Of a stretch of 64,000 nucleotides of DNA, positions 27,167-36,396 are shown piece after piece. The stretch is from Streptomyces sp. NBC_01268. GTDB taxonomy: Bacteria; Actinomycetota; Actinomycetes; Streptomycetales; Streptomycetaceae. The stretch lies in assembly GCF_036240795.1 (NCBI RefSeq), contig NZ_CP108454.1, positions 4,154,001-4,218,000 on the forward strand. The letters run 5' to 3'. A model generated the notes under the pieces. That model was not told where the DNA came from. It saw only the letters and a program-made list of their open reading frames with translations, and did not search any database. The translations under genes and the position numbers were made by a program. The first letter of the stretch is position 1. Every line of letters begins with the position of its first letter.

Positions 27167-28493
27167 CCGCGAGCAGGCCGACGGCGAGGGCCGCCGCGCA
27201 GACGCCCAGCACGGCGAGGATCGGCGTGGTCCAGGAGCCGGTCGCCTGGTGCAGGGCGCCGGCGGCCAGCGGGCCCGCCGCAGCCATCAGATAGCCGACG
27301 GTCTGCGCCATGCCGGACAGCCGGGCCGCCGTCACCGCGTCGCCCGAGCGCAGCACGATCAGGGTGAGCGCGAGACCCACCGCACCGCCCTGGCCGACGC
27401 CGAGGAGCCCCGACCAGAGCCAGGCGCCCTCCACCGGGGCCACCATCAGCCCGGCGTAGCCCGCCGCGACCAGCGTCGTGACCAGCACGATCAGCGGGCG
27501 CTGGCTGCGCATCCGGCCGGCCAGCAGCGGCACGGCGAAGGCGCCCGCCACCTGGATCAGGTTGTTGAAGGCGAAGACCACACCGGCCGTCGAGCGGCTC
27601 ATCCCGTGGTCCGTGAAGATCGTCGGCATCCAGGCGATCAGGACGTACGACCACAGCGACTGGAGCCCCATGAACAGGGTCACCTGCCAGGCCAGTGCCG
27701 AGCGCCAGACGGACCGGACGGGCATGGCGGCGGGGCTCCCGGCCCGCACCTCGTGCCCGGTACGGCCCCGGGCGATCAGCACCTGCGGCAGCCAGGCCAG
27801 CGCCGCCACCGCGGCGAGCAGCGACCAGAAGCCGAGCGAGGCCTGCCAGCCGCCGAGCGCCCGCTCCAGCGGCACCGAGGAGGCCGCGACGACCGTGGCG
27901 CCCGCGATCATCGCGCCCGTGTAGACGGAGGTCATCGAGGCGGCCCGGTCCGGGAAGTCCCGCTTGATGAGGCCGGGCATCAGGACGTTCAGCAGGGCGA
28001 TGGCGGTGCCGACGAGGACGCCGCCCGCGTACAGCGCGGCCGACGACGGCAGGACCCGCGTGAGGATGCCGACGCCGAGCAGCAGCAGCGCCGCGAACAG
28101 CACCCGTTCCGCGCCGAAGCGGCGCCCGAGCCAGGGCGCGACCAGCGCGCCGAGGCCCAGGAAGAGCACCGGTACCGAGGTCACCAGGGAGGTCGCGGCC
28201 GACGACAGGCCGTACGCCTCGGACATCTCGCTCACCAGCGGCGACACGCTCGCCAGCGCGGCCCGCATGTTGACCGAGGCCAGCACGATCCCGACCAGGA
28301 GCACCGCCGGCCGGGCGAGCAGTGCCCGCCGGGCCGCCGCGCCCGCCGCGGAGGGCCGGACATCCGCCTCGGCGTCGACGAGGACGTCGGGGAGGGCGTC
28401 GGTGAGGGCGGCAGGAAGGCCATCGGGGAGGACGTCAGGAAGGGCGTCAGGGAGGGCGTCGGCGACGGGTGCCCCGGAGGTCTCCCGGCTCAC
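27147..28493 (-). CDS. MFS transporter, CynX/NimT type
   Basis: 448 residues, 12 predicted membrane segments starting near residue 60 (VLLVGIVLASVNMRAALASV). The NMRAALASVSPLV block and the loop GRRFGAERVL are typical of the cyanate/nitroimidazole (CynX/NimT) branch. The N-terminal ~45 residues are an odd acidic run of DALPD-like repeats, absent from most relatives. The GTG at 28493 overlaps the stop of the FadR gene (GTGA). Co-transcription suggests the FadR protein controls this exporter; the exported compound is unknown. Confidence 0.88.
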   Translation of the reverse strand: MSRETSGAPVADALPDALPDVLPDGLPAALTDALPDVLVDAEADVRPSAAGAAARRALLARPAVLLVGIVLASVNMRAALASVSPLVSEMSEAYGLSSAATSLVTSVPVLFLGLGALVAPWLGRRFGAERVLFAALLLLGVGILTRVLPSSAALYAGGVLVGTAIALLNVLMPGLIKRDFPDRAASMTSVYTGAMIAGATVVAASSVPLERALGGWQASLGFWSLLAAVAALAWLPQVLIARGRTGHEVRAGSPAAMPVRSVWRSALAWQVTLFMGLQSLWSYVLIAWMPTIFTDHGMSRSTAGVVFAFNNLIQVAGAFAVPLLAGRMRSQRPLIVLVTTLVAAGYAGLMVAPVEGAWLWSGLLGVGQGGAVGLALTLIVLRSGDAVTAARLSGMAQTVGYLMAAAGPLAAGALHQATGSWTTPILAVLGVCAAALAVGLLAARSRTV

Positions 28494-29170
28494 CGCGACT
28501 CCTCCGTCAGCGCCGCGACCGTCTCCATCGGGAGCCGCAGCAGTTCGCGCGTCTGCGCCTCCGCCGCGTCCGGGTCCGCCGCCTCGATCGCCGCGACCAG
28601 CGCCTCGTGCGCGTCGATGTCGACCGGCGGCATGGCGTGGTCGCCGAGCGCCTCCGTCAGTGACTCGTGCACCTGGGCGGAGAAGAAGCGGTACACCTCG
28701 CGGAAGGCCGCGTTGTGCGTGGCCTCGACGACCGCGAGGTGGAAGGCGACGTCGGCGCCGGCATCCCGGTCGCCCCGCTCGCGCAGGCCGGTCAGGGCCG
28801 CCCGCAGCCGCAGCAGGTCGTGGGTGTCCCGCCGGACCGCCGCCAGGCGCGCCGCCTCCGCCTCCAGGGCGACCCGGAGCTCCAGGACGTCCAGGGCGCC
28901 CGCGTGCCGCACCCCGCGCAGCACGGCGGCGGGGTCGGCGGTGGACCTGACGAAGGTGCCGTTGCCCTGCCGGGACTCCAGGAGCCCGGCGTGGACCAGG
29001 ACGCGGACGGCCTCGCGCACGGTGTTGCGGCCGACGCCGAGGAGTTCGGCGAGCTCGTGCTCGGTCGGGATGCGGTCGCCGACGGCCCATTCGCCCTCGG
29101 CGAGCTGTGTCCGCAGCTGCTCCACCACGGAGTCCACCAGCGAGACCCGTCCCGCCGCCTTCAGCGCCAT
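28490..29170 (-). CDS. GntR-family regulator, FadR subfamily
   Basis: About 226 residues. The N-terminal winged helix (LVDSVVEQLRTQLAEGEW, IPTEHELAELLGVGRNTVRE, LLESRQGNGTFV) is followed by an all-helical FCD ligand domain with the metal-binding pattern VAFHLAVVEATHN ... HEALVAAIE. AAGGAG at 29184-29189 (minus strand) supports a start at GTG 29173 or ATG 29170; a longer frame begins at ATG 29212. A TTGTAGGATGAC element straddling 29212 could be its own operator. Coupled with the MFS exporter downstream; divergent from lpdA. Confidence 0.88.
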   Translation of the reverse strand: MALKAAGRVSLVDSVVEQLRTQLAEGEWAVGDRIPTEHELAELLGVGRNTVREAVRVLVHAGLLESRQGNGTFVRSTADPAAVLRGVRHAGALDVLELRVALEAEAARLAAVRRDTHDLLRLRAALTGLRERGDRDAGADVAFHLAVVEATHNAAFREVYRFFSAQVHESLTEALGDHAMPPVDIDAHEALVAAIEAADPDAAEAQTRELLRLPMETVAALTEESR

Positions 29171-29335
29171 CACCGCGTCACCACTCCTTGATTCACCCGG
29201 TTGCCCAGTCATCCTACAACTGGCTTCCCGCTGCTCCTCCGCCCCTCCGCAGCGGCGGGACTACTGTGGCCCCGTACGGGGGCTCGTAGGACTCGTACGC
29301 GGACCGAACACCCTCACCACCCTCGGGAGTCAGTC

Positions 29336-30739
<1,404 letters not shown>

Positions 30740-30785
30740 GGTTCCTCACACCCATCACCCAGGTTCGGGTGATAGGCACGGATAC

Positions 30786-31454
30786 GTGCCTCGCGAAACC
30801 TCTCCCCATGCCCCGGGTGGCGAACCGTCCCGGCCGATCAGGTCGTGGGTGCGTTCGTCACCCGGTACGCATGTCTGGCTGGCCGTCATCGCGATCACCA
30901 GCCTGTTCATCGCGCTCTCCCCGGACGGCCTGGAGCACTATCTGCTGCACCGCAACAGCAGCAATCTCCACGAGCTCTCCCGCCACCCCGTCCAGGCGCT
31001 GCTCGGCAGCGCGTTCTGGATCGAGAACCCGGAGAGCCTGCTCCTGTACGCGGTCCTCTTCGAGGTCTTCCACGCGCCCGTCGAGCGCTGGCTCGGCACG
31101 GCGAAGTGGCTGGTCGTCGTCGCGACGGCGCACGTCGCCGCCACCCTCATCAGTCAGAAGGTCGTCCTGGAGGCGATCCAGGACCACGACGTGCCGCGCA
31201 GCATGGCGCACGTCGTCGACATCGGGGTGAGCTACGGTCTGGCCGCCTCGGTCGGCATCCTCACCTACCGGCTGCCTCGCCCCTGGCGCTGGTTCTACCT
31301 GGCGGGGGCGGTGGCCTTCTTCGCGGTGCCGCTGGTCTCGCACCACACGTACACCGATCTGGGGCACGCGATCTCGCTGGTCATCGGGCTCGCGTTCTGG
31401 CCGCTGACCCGGCACACGGCGCCGCAGGCGGCGGATCCGGCGCACCGCGGGTGA
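30786..31454 (+). CDS. Rhomboid-like integral membrane protein
   Basis: 222 residues with about six hydrophobic helices. The rhomboid-like pattern is a serine in DIGVSYGLAASVG and a histidine in DLGHAISLVIGL, spaced as in rhomboid folds, but the classical GxSG is replaced by GVSYG. Whether it is a protease is uncertain. The start is GTG at 30786, 46 bp after lpdA. A small inverted repeat (ATCACCC/GGGTGAT, 30754-30773) lies in that gap. Confidence 0.75.
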   Translation: MPRETSPHAPGGEPSRPIRSWVRSSPGTHVWLAVIAITSLFIALSPDGLEHYLLHRNSSNLHELSRHPVQALLGSAFWIENPESLLLYAVLFEVFHAPVERWLGTAKWLVVVATAHVAATLISQKVVLEAIQDHDVPRSMAHVVDIGVSYGLAASVGILTYRLPRPWRWFYLAGAVAFFAVPLVSHHTYTDLGHAISLVIGLAFWPLTRHTAPQAADPAHRG

Positions 31455-31536
31455 GCGTCCCGGCGCACCCCCGTTAAACCGGTCGGTAAACCGGTGGTCC
31501 CCCGGGGGCGTCCGGCCCACACTGGGGGTACGGAAA

Positions 31537-31585
31537 CGGGGCGGCCGCTTCGAGCGCGCGGAGGCGAACCGCGCGGGCCGCCCCG
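31537..31585. terminator. Terminator-type hairpin between convergent genes
   Basis: CGGGGCGGCC at 31537-31546 pairs perfectly with GGCCGCCCCG at 31576-31585, enclosing a second GC-rich stem (GCGCGCGG/CCGCGCG). It lies between the rhomboid-like gene and the convergent HAD gene. Confidence 0.6.
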
Positions 31586-31611
31586 CTTCTTCCCTGTCTT
31601 CCGTCGCGCGC

Positions 31612-32418
31612 TCAGGCGCTCAGCAGACGCTCCAGGACGAGCGCGATGCCGTCCTCCTCGTTGGACGCGGTCACCTCGTCGGCCACCGCGCGCAGCTCCT
31701 CGTGGGCGTTGCCCATCGCGACGCCGCGCGCCGCCCAGCCGAACATCGGGATGTCGTTGGGCATGTCGCCGAAGGCGATCGTCTCCGCGGCCTTCACGCC
31801 GAGCCGGCGCGCGGCGAGGGAGAGGCCGGTCGCCTTGCTCAGGCCGAGCGGAAGGACCTCCACGATCCCCGGGCCCGCCATGACGACGTCCACGAGGCCG
31901 CCGACCGTCTCGCGCGCGGCCCGGGTCAGCTGGTCGTCGTCGAGCGTCGGGTGCTGGAGGTACAGCTTGGTCAGCGGGGCCGACCACAGCTCCGCCGGGT
32001 CCTCGTACGGGACGTACGGCAGCGGGCCCTCCTGGACCCGGTAGCCGGGGCCGATCAGGACCTCGCCCTCCAGGCCGTCGCGGCTCGCGGCGAGGGCCAG
32101 CGGGCCCACCTCGGCCTCCAGCTTGGACAGGGCGAGGCCGGCGAGCTGCCGGTCCAGGGTGAGCGAGGTCAGCAGCCGGTGCTCACCGGCGTGGTAGACC
32201 TGCGCGCCCTGCCCGCACACCGCGATCCCCTCGTAGCCGAGGTCGTCGAGGATGTGCCGGGTCCAGGGCACCGCCCGGCCGGTGACGACGATGTGCGCGG
32301 CGCCCGCCTCCGTGGCGGCGACGAGCGCGTCGCGCGTACGGCCCGAGACGGACTCGTCGGCCCGCAACAGCGTGCCGTCGAGGTCCGTCGCCACCAGGCG
32401 GTAGGGGAAGGTGCTCAC
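31612..32418 (-). CDS. HAD-superfamily phosphatase, Cof type (second copy)
   Basis: 268 residues: motif [13 protein letters not shown], motif [12 protein letters not shown], motif III lysine in [10 protein letters not shown] and motif [16 protein letters not shown], with a C2 cap between. The start is GTG at 32418, overlapping the serS stop by 4 bp (GTGA), so it is translationally coupled to seryl-tRNA synthetase. Substrate unknown. The pairing with serS is a known neighbour arrangement in Streptomyces. Confidence 0.9.
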   Translation of the reverse strand: MSTFPYRLVATDLDGTLLRADESVSGRTRDALVAATEAGAAHIVVTGRAVPWTRHILDDLGYEGIAVCGQGAQVYHAGEHRLLTSLTLDRQLAGLALSKLEAEVGPLALAASRDGLEGEVLIGPGYRVQEGPLPYVPYEDPAELWSAPLTKLYLQHPTLDDDQLTRAARETVGGLVDVVMAGPGIVEVLPLGLSKATGLSLAARRLGVKAAETIAFGDMPNDIPMFGWAARGVAMGNAHEELRAVADEVTASNEEDGIALVLERLLSA

Positions 32419-33704
32419 TTGGAGATCGGCTCCAGGACCTCACGGCCGCCGAGGTAGGGGCGCAGCACCTCGGGCACGCGGACCGAGCCGTCCGGCAGCT
32501 GGTGGTTCTCCAGGATCGCCACGATCGTGCGCGGTACGGCGCACAGCGTGCCGTTCAGGGTGGCCAGCGGCTGCACCGTCTTCTTGCCGCCCTGCTCCTC
32601 GCGCATGCGGACGGACAGGCGGCGGGCCTGGAATCCGTCGCAGTTGGAGGCGGAGGTCAGCTCGCGGTACTTGCCCTGGGTCGGGATCCAGGCCTCGCAG
32701 TCGAACTTGCGGGAGGCGGAGGAGCCCAGGTCGCCGGTGGCGACGTCGATCACCTGGAAGGGCAGCTCCAGGGAGGTCAGCCACTGCTTCTCCCAGTCGA
32801 GCAGCCGCTTGTGCTCGGCCTCGGCGTCCTCCGGAGCGACGTACGAGAACATCTCGACCTTGTCGAACTGGTGGACGCGGAAGATGCCGCGGGTGTCCTT
32901 GCCGTAGGTGCCGGCCTCGCGGCGGAAGCACGGCGAGAAGCCGGCGTACCGCAGCGGCAGCTTGTCGGCGTCGATGATCTCGTCCATGTGGTACGCGGCG
33001 AGCGGGACCTCGGAGGTGCCGACCAGGTAGTAGTCGTCCTTCTCCAGGTGGTACACGTTCTCCGCGGCCTGGCCGAGGAAGCCGGTGCCCTCCATGGCGC
33101 GCGGGCGGACCAGCGCGGGGGTGAGCATCGGGATGAAGCCGGCCTCGGTGGCCTGGGCGATCGCCGCGTTGACCAGGGCGAGCTCCAGGAGCGCGCCGAC
33201 GCCGGTCAGGTAGTAGAAGCGCGAGCCGGAGACCTTCGCGCCGCGCTCGACGTCGATGGCGCCCAGCGCCTCGCCGAGCTCCAGGTGGTCCCTGGGCTCG
33301 AAGCCCTCGGCGGCGAAGTCGCGGATGGTGCCGTGCGTCTCGAGGACGACGAAGTCCTCCTCGCCGCCGACGGGCACGTCGGGGTGGACGATGTTGCCGA
33401 GCTGGAGGAGGAGCGCGCGGGCCGTCTCGTCGGCCTCGTTCTGCTCGGCCTCGGCGGCCTTGACGTCGGTCTTGAGCTGCTCGGCCTTCTGGAGGAGCGC
33501 GGCGCGCTCCTCGGGGGAGGCCTTGGGGATCAGCTTGCCGAGCGCCTTCTGCTCGGATCGGAGCTCGTCGAAGCGGACGCCGGACGACCTGCGCCGCTCA
33601 TCGGCGGAGAGCAGGGCGTCGACGAGCGCGACGTCCTCTCCACGGGCGCGCTGGGAGGCGCGAACACGGTCGGGGTCCTCACGGAGCAGGCGAAGGTCAA
33701 TCAC
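32415..33704 (-). CDS. serS: Seryl-tRNA synthetase
   Basis: 429 residues. Charges tRNA-Ser (and tRNA-Sec where present) with serine. An N-terminal coiled-coil arm (about residues 30-110, charged helices such as [20 protein letters not shown]) contacts the long variable arm of tRNA-Ser. The class II core follows, with motif 2 [20 protein letters not shown] and motif 3 near the C-terminus ([18 protein letters not shown]). The start is GTG at 33704, giving the conserved [13 protein letters not shown]-terminus. Confidence 0.97.
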   Translation of the reverse strand: MIDLRLLREDPDRVRASQRARGEDVALVDALLSADERRRSSGVRFDELRSEQKALGKLIPKASPEERAALLQKAEQLKTDVKAAEAEQNEADETARALLLQLGNIVHPDVPVGGEEDFVVLETHGTIRDFAAEGFEPRDHLELGEALGAIDVERGAKVSGSRFYYLTGVGALLELALVNAAIAQATEAGFIPMLTPALVRPRAMEGTGFLGQAAENVYHLEKDDYYLVGTSEVPLAAYHMDEIIDADKLPLRYAGFSPCFRREAGTYGKDTRGIFRVHQFDKVEMFSYVAPEDAEAEHKRLLDWEKQWLTSLELPFQVIDVATGDLGSSASRKFDCEAWIPTQGKYRELTSASNCDGFQARRLSVRMREEQGGKKTVQPLATLNGTLCAVPRTIVAILENHQLPDGSVRVPEVLRPYLGGREVLEPISK

Positions 33705-34091
33705 CCCACCAGGCTACCGGTGCGCGATCGTGCGGCCCCACTCGATAAGGACTTGCGTGTCGCTTTGCCCGAATTGCTTTGTTTTTCCATGATTTCCCCA
33801 TTCGGACTCCCCGAGGAGATCTCCGGGCTTCTCCCGGGGTTCTCTCCGAGGTTCTCCACAGGAATGCGGGACTCCGAAGGGTTATCCACAGGCTGTGTGG
33901 AAGATCTGTGGACCAAGAGGGCCGACGGCATTTTCCCACTCCTTCGAGTGGGAATACCTCGCCCCAAAGAGTGGGCCCCCGGAGCAGGGGTGACGACGAT
34001 TTGTCGACCCTGCCGGGGGCGGCCCGGGACCTGGTGAACGCGCTTGTCGACTTGTCCCCAGGTCGAGACACAAGCCTGTGGATAACTCGGG
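33705..34091. promoter_or_regulatory. serS-pheA intergenic region with DnaA boxes (387 bp)
   Basis: No gene is convincing here. pheA ends at the right border and serS starts at the left border, both on the minus strand, so the serS promoter lies here. The tract is more AT-rich than its surroundings and holds DnaA-box-like elements: TTCTCCACA 33852-33860, TTATCCACA 33882-33890 (perfect), TGTGGACCA 33907-33915, TTGTCCCCA 34052-34060 and TGTGGATAA 34077-34085 (perfect, reverse). Confidence 0.6.
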
Positions 34092-35027
34092 CTACGCCCG
34101 GCCGTCCTGGACCCGCGCCAGCCAGTCCGAGGCGTTCGTGAACTCGCCGTCCGAGGTTCCGCGCCGCAGCGGCCGTACGTCCTCGACCGCCACGCCCGCG
34201 CGCGGATACGAACCGAGGAAACGCACCTTGGGACAGATCCGCTTCAGCCCCATCAGCGCCTCGCCGACCCGGCGGTCCGAGATATGGCCCTCGGCGTCCA
34301 CCGCGAAGCAGTAGTTGCCGATGCCCGCGCCCGTGGGACGGGACTGGATCAGCATCAGGTTGACCCCGCGCACGGCGAATTCCTGGAGGAGTTCCAGCAG
34401 CGCGCCCGGGTGGTCCTCGCCCAGCCACAGCACGACCGAGGTCTTGTCCGCACCGGTCGGCGCCGCGGGCCGGGCCGGCCGGCCCACCAGCACGAAGCGC
34501 GTCTCGGCGTTCTCCGCGTCGTGGATCTCGGTGACCAGGGCCTCCAGGCCGTAGGTGGCGGCCGCGAACTCGCCGGCGAAGGCCGCGTCGAAGCGGCCCT
34601 CCTGGACGAGGCGGGCGCCGTCCGCGTTCGACGCGGCCGACTCCCACACCGCCTCCGGCAGATGGGTCCGCAGCCAGTTCCGCACCTGCGGCTGGGCCAC
34701 CGGGTGCCCCGTGACGGTCTTGATCTCCGACATCCTCGTCCCGGGCCGTACGAGCAGGGCGAAGGCGATCGGCAGGAGAACCTCGCGGTAGATCATCAGC
34801 GGCTCGCCCGAGGCCAGCTCGTCCAGGGTCGCGGTCACCCCGCCCTCGACCGAGTTCTCGATCGGCACCAGCGCTGCCGCGGCCTCGCCGTTGCGGACGG
34901 CGTCCAGCGCGGCCGGGACCGAGACCATCGGGACGAGCTCCCGCGTCGCGGCCTCGGGCAGCGTACGCAGCGCGGCCTCCGTGAAGGTGCCTTCGGGACC
35001 GAGATACGTATACCGGGTGGCTGACAT
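34092..35027 (-). CDS. pheA: Prephenate dehydratase
   Basis: 311 residues. Converts prephenate to phenylpyruvate in phenylalanine synthesis. The two-lobed catalytic domain (YLGPEGTFTEAALRTL, VPIENSVEGGVTATLDEL, the catalytic threonine in AETRFVLVGR) spans about residues 1-190. A C-terminal ACT domain (ALLELLQEFAVRGVNLMLIQ, GIGNYCFAVDAEGHI) would bind phenylalanine for feedback inhibition. It is monofunctional, with no chorismate mutase part. The ATG at 35027 begins the conserved strand. Not in an operon with other aromatic genes. Confidence 0.95.
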   Translation of the reverse strand: MSATRYTYLGPEGTFTEAALRTLPEAATRELVPMVSVPAALDAVRNGEAAAALVPIENSVEGGVTATLDELASGEPLMIYREVLLPIAFALLVRPGTRMSEIKTVTGHPVAQPQVRNWLRTHLPEAVWESAASNADGARLVQEGRFDAAFAGEFAAATYGLEALVTEIHDAENAETRFVLVGRPARPAAPTGADKTSVVLWLGEDHPGALLELLQEFAVRGVNLMLIQSRPTGAGIGNYCFAVDAEGHISDRRVGEALMGLKRICPKVRFLGSYPRAGVAVEDVRPLRRGTSDGEFTNASDWLARVQDGRA

Positions 35028-35065
35028 ACGGTCACCCTAATGGCAGCGGGTCGGAGGCGACGTGC

Positions 35066-36391
35066 CTACGACTCCAGCAGCCGCTGGCCCACGTACTCGC
35101 CCTCCGCGGCCCCGCCCGGCACCGCGAACAGTCCGCTCGCCTCGTGCCGGACGAACGGGGACAGCGCGTCGCCCCGGTCCAGCTTGCGCTGCACGGGCAC
35201 GAAGCCCCGCAGCGGGTCCGCCTGCCAGCAGACGAAGAGCAGACCGGCGTCCGGGGTGCCGTCCGCGGCGATCCCGTCGTGGAAGGAGAAGGGCCGGCGC
35301 AGCATCGCCGCGCCGCCGTTCTGTTCGGGGGCGGAGATCCGGGAGTGGGCGTTGTCCGGGATGACGGTCCTGCCGTCCGGCCCGATCTTGTCCAGATCCA
35401 GCGGGGTGGTCTCGCTCCCGCCGGTCAGCGGCGCCCCGTCCGCCTTCCGGCGGCCGATCACCTTCTCCTGCTTGTCCAGGGACAGCTTCTCCCAGTCGTC
35501 CAGCAGCATCCGGATCCGCCGCACGACCGCGTACGAGCCGCCGGCCATCCACTCCTGGAAGCCGCGGGACCCCTGGGATCCCTGGGACACCTGGGGGCTC
35601 TGCGGCACGAAGATCCGCCGGTCGAAGTCGGCGTCCGTCTGCTTCGGGTTGTTCGTGCCGTCGACCTGGCCCATCAGGTTCCGGGCGGTCATCGGCCGGG
35701 CCGTGGCACCGGCCGAACGGTTGAAGCCGTTCATCTGCCACCGCACCCGTGCCGCGCCGGCCGCGTCCTTCTGCAGCGCGCGCAGCGCGTGGAAGGCGAC
35801 CAGCGCGTCGTCGGCGCCGATCTGCACCCACAGGTCGCCCTCGGAACGCTTCGGGTCGAGCGCGTCGGAGGAGAAGGCGGGCAGCGGGTCCAGCTGCTCG
35901 GGGCGGCGCGCCGTGAGCCCGGTGCGGTCGAAGAAGGTGCGGCCGAAGCCGAAGGTCACGGTCAGCGAGGACGGCCCGGCGTCCAGCGCGATGCCGGTGT
36001 CACCGGTCGACGGCTTGCCCGCCATCAGGGCCTTCGCCGTGGCCGACCAGCGGCGCAGCAGCGCGGCGGCCTCCTTGCGGCCCGCGCCCGGGGCGAGGTC
36101 GAAGGCGACCAGATGCCCGCGGGCCTGCAGCGGAGTGGTGATCCCCGCCTGATGTTTCCCGTGAAACATCACCTCGGTCGAGCCGACCGAGGCCAGCGCG
36201 GGCGAGCCGCCGGAGCCCGCGCCGGAACCGCCCCCGTCCTCCGTCGAGGCGAAGCCGACACCGCCGGCCGCGCCGATCAGCAGACCGGTCGCGCCCGCGG
36301 CGCCGACGGTGCCGAGCAGCCGCCGCCGGGAGATGTCGAGGTGGTCGTCGTTCGCGGGGGCGTTCGCAGGGGCTTTCACGGGCTCGTTCAC
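35066..36391 (-). CDS. dtpA: Tat-exported dye-decolourising (Dyp-type) haem peroxidase
   Basis: 441 residues. A twin-arginine signal (SRRRLLGTVGAAGATGLLIG) near residues 22-42 indicates export in folded form. The Dyp family GxxDG motif is present as GQVDGTNNP, and the proximal haem histidine is in NAHSRISAPEQ. The gene corresponds in family and neighbours to dtpA of Streptomyces lividans, linked there to copper-dependent development and maturation of the copper oxidase GlxA. The GTG at 36391 lies 5 bp after the stop of copCD; a longer frame overlaps copCD and is not preferred. Last gene of the copper operon. Confidence 0.9.
   Translation of the reverse strand: MNEPVKAPANAPANDDHLDISRRRLLGTVGAAGATGLLIGAAGGVGFASTEDGGGSGAGSGGSPALASVGSTEVMFHGKHQAGITTPLQARGHLVAFDLAPGAGRKEAAALLRRWSATAKALMAGKPSTGDTGIALDAGPSSLTVTFGFGRTFFDRTGLTARRPEQLDPLPAFSSDALDPKRSEGDLWVQIGADDALVAFHALRALQKDAAGAARVRWQMNGFNRSAGATARPMTARNLMGQVDGTNNPKQTDADFDRRIFVPQSPQVSQGSQGSRGFQEWMAGGSYAVVRRIRMLLDDWEKLSLDKQEKVIGRRKADGAPLTGGSETTPLDLDKIGPDGRTVIPDNAHSRISAPEQNGGAAMLRRPFSFHDGIAADGTPDAGLLFVCWQADPLRGFVPVQRKLDRGDALSPFVRHEASGLFAVPGGAAEGEYVGQRLLES
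36153..36168 (+). other. parS-like site with one mismatch
   Basis: TGTTTCCCGTGAAACA differs from the Streptomyces parS consensus only by C instead of A at the sixth base of the 14-mer. It lies inside the dtpA coding region, about 28 kb from the perfect site at 7959. Such near-consensus sites are known to bind ParB around oriC. Confidence 0.6.
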
Positions 36392-36396
36392 GGGGC

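Noticed and set aside
31475..31495. TAAACCGGT repeated twice 12 bp apart
   Set aside because: It lies between convergent genes and not in a promoter. Too short to support a function.
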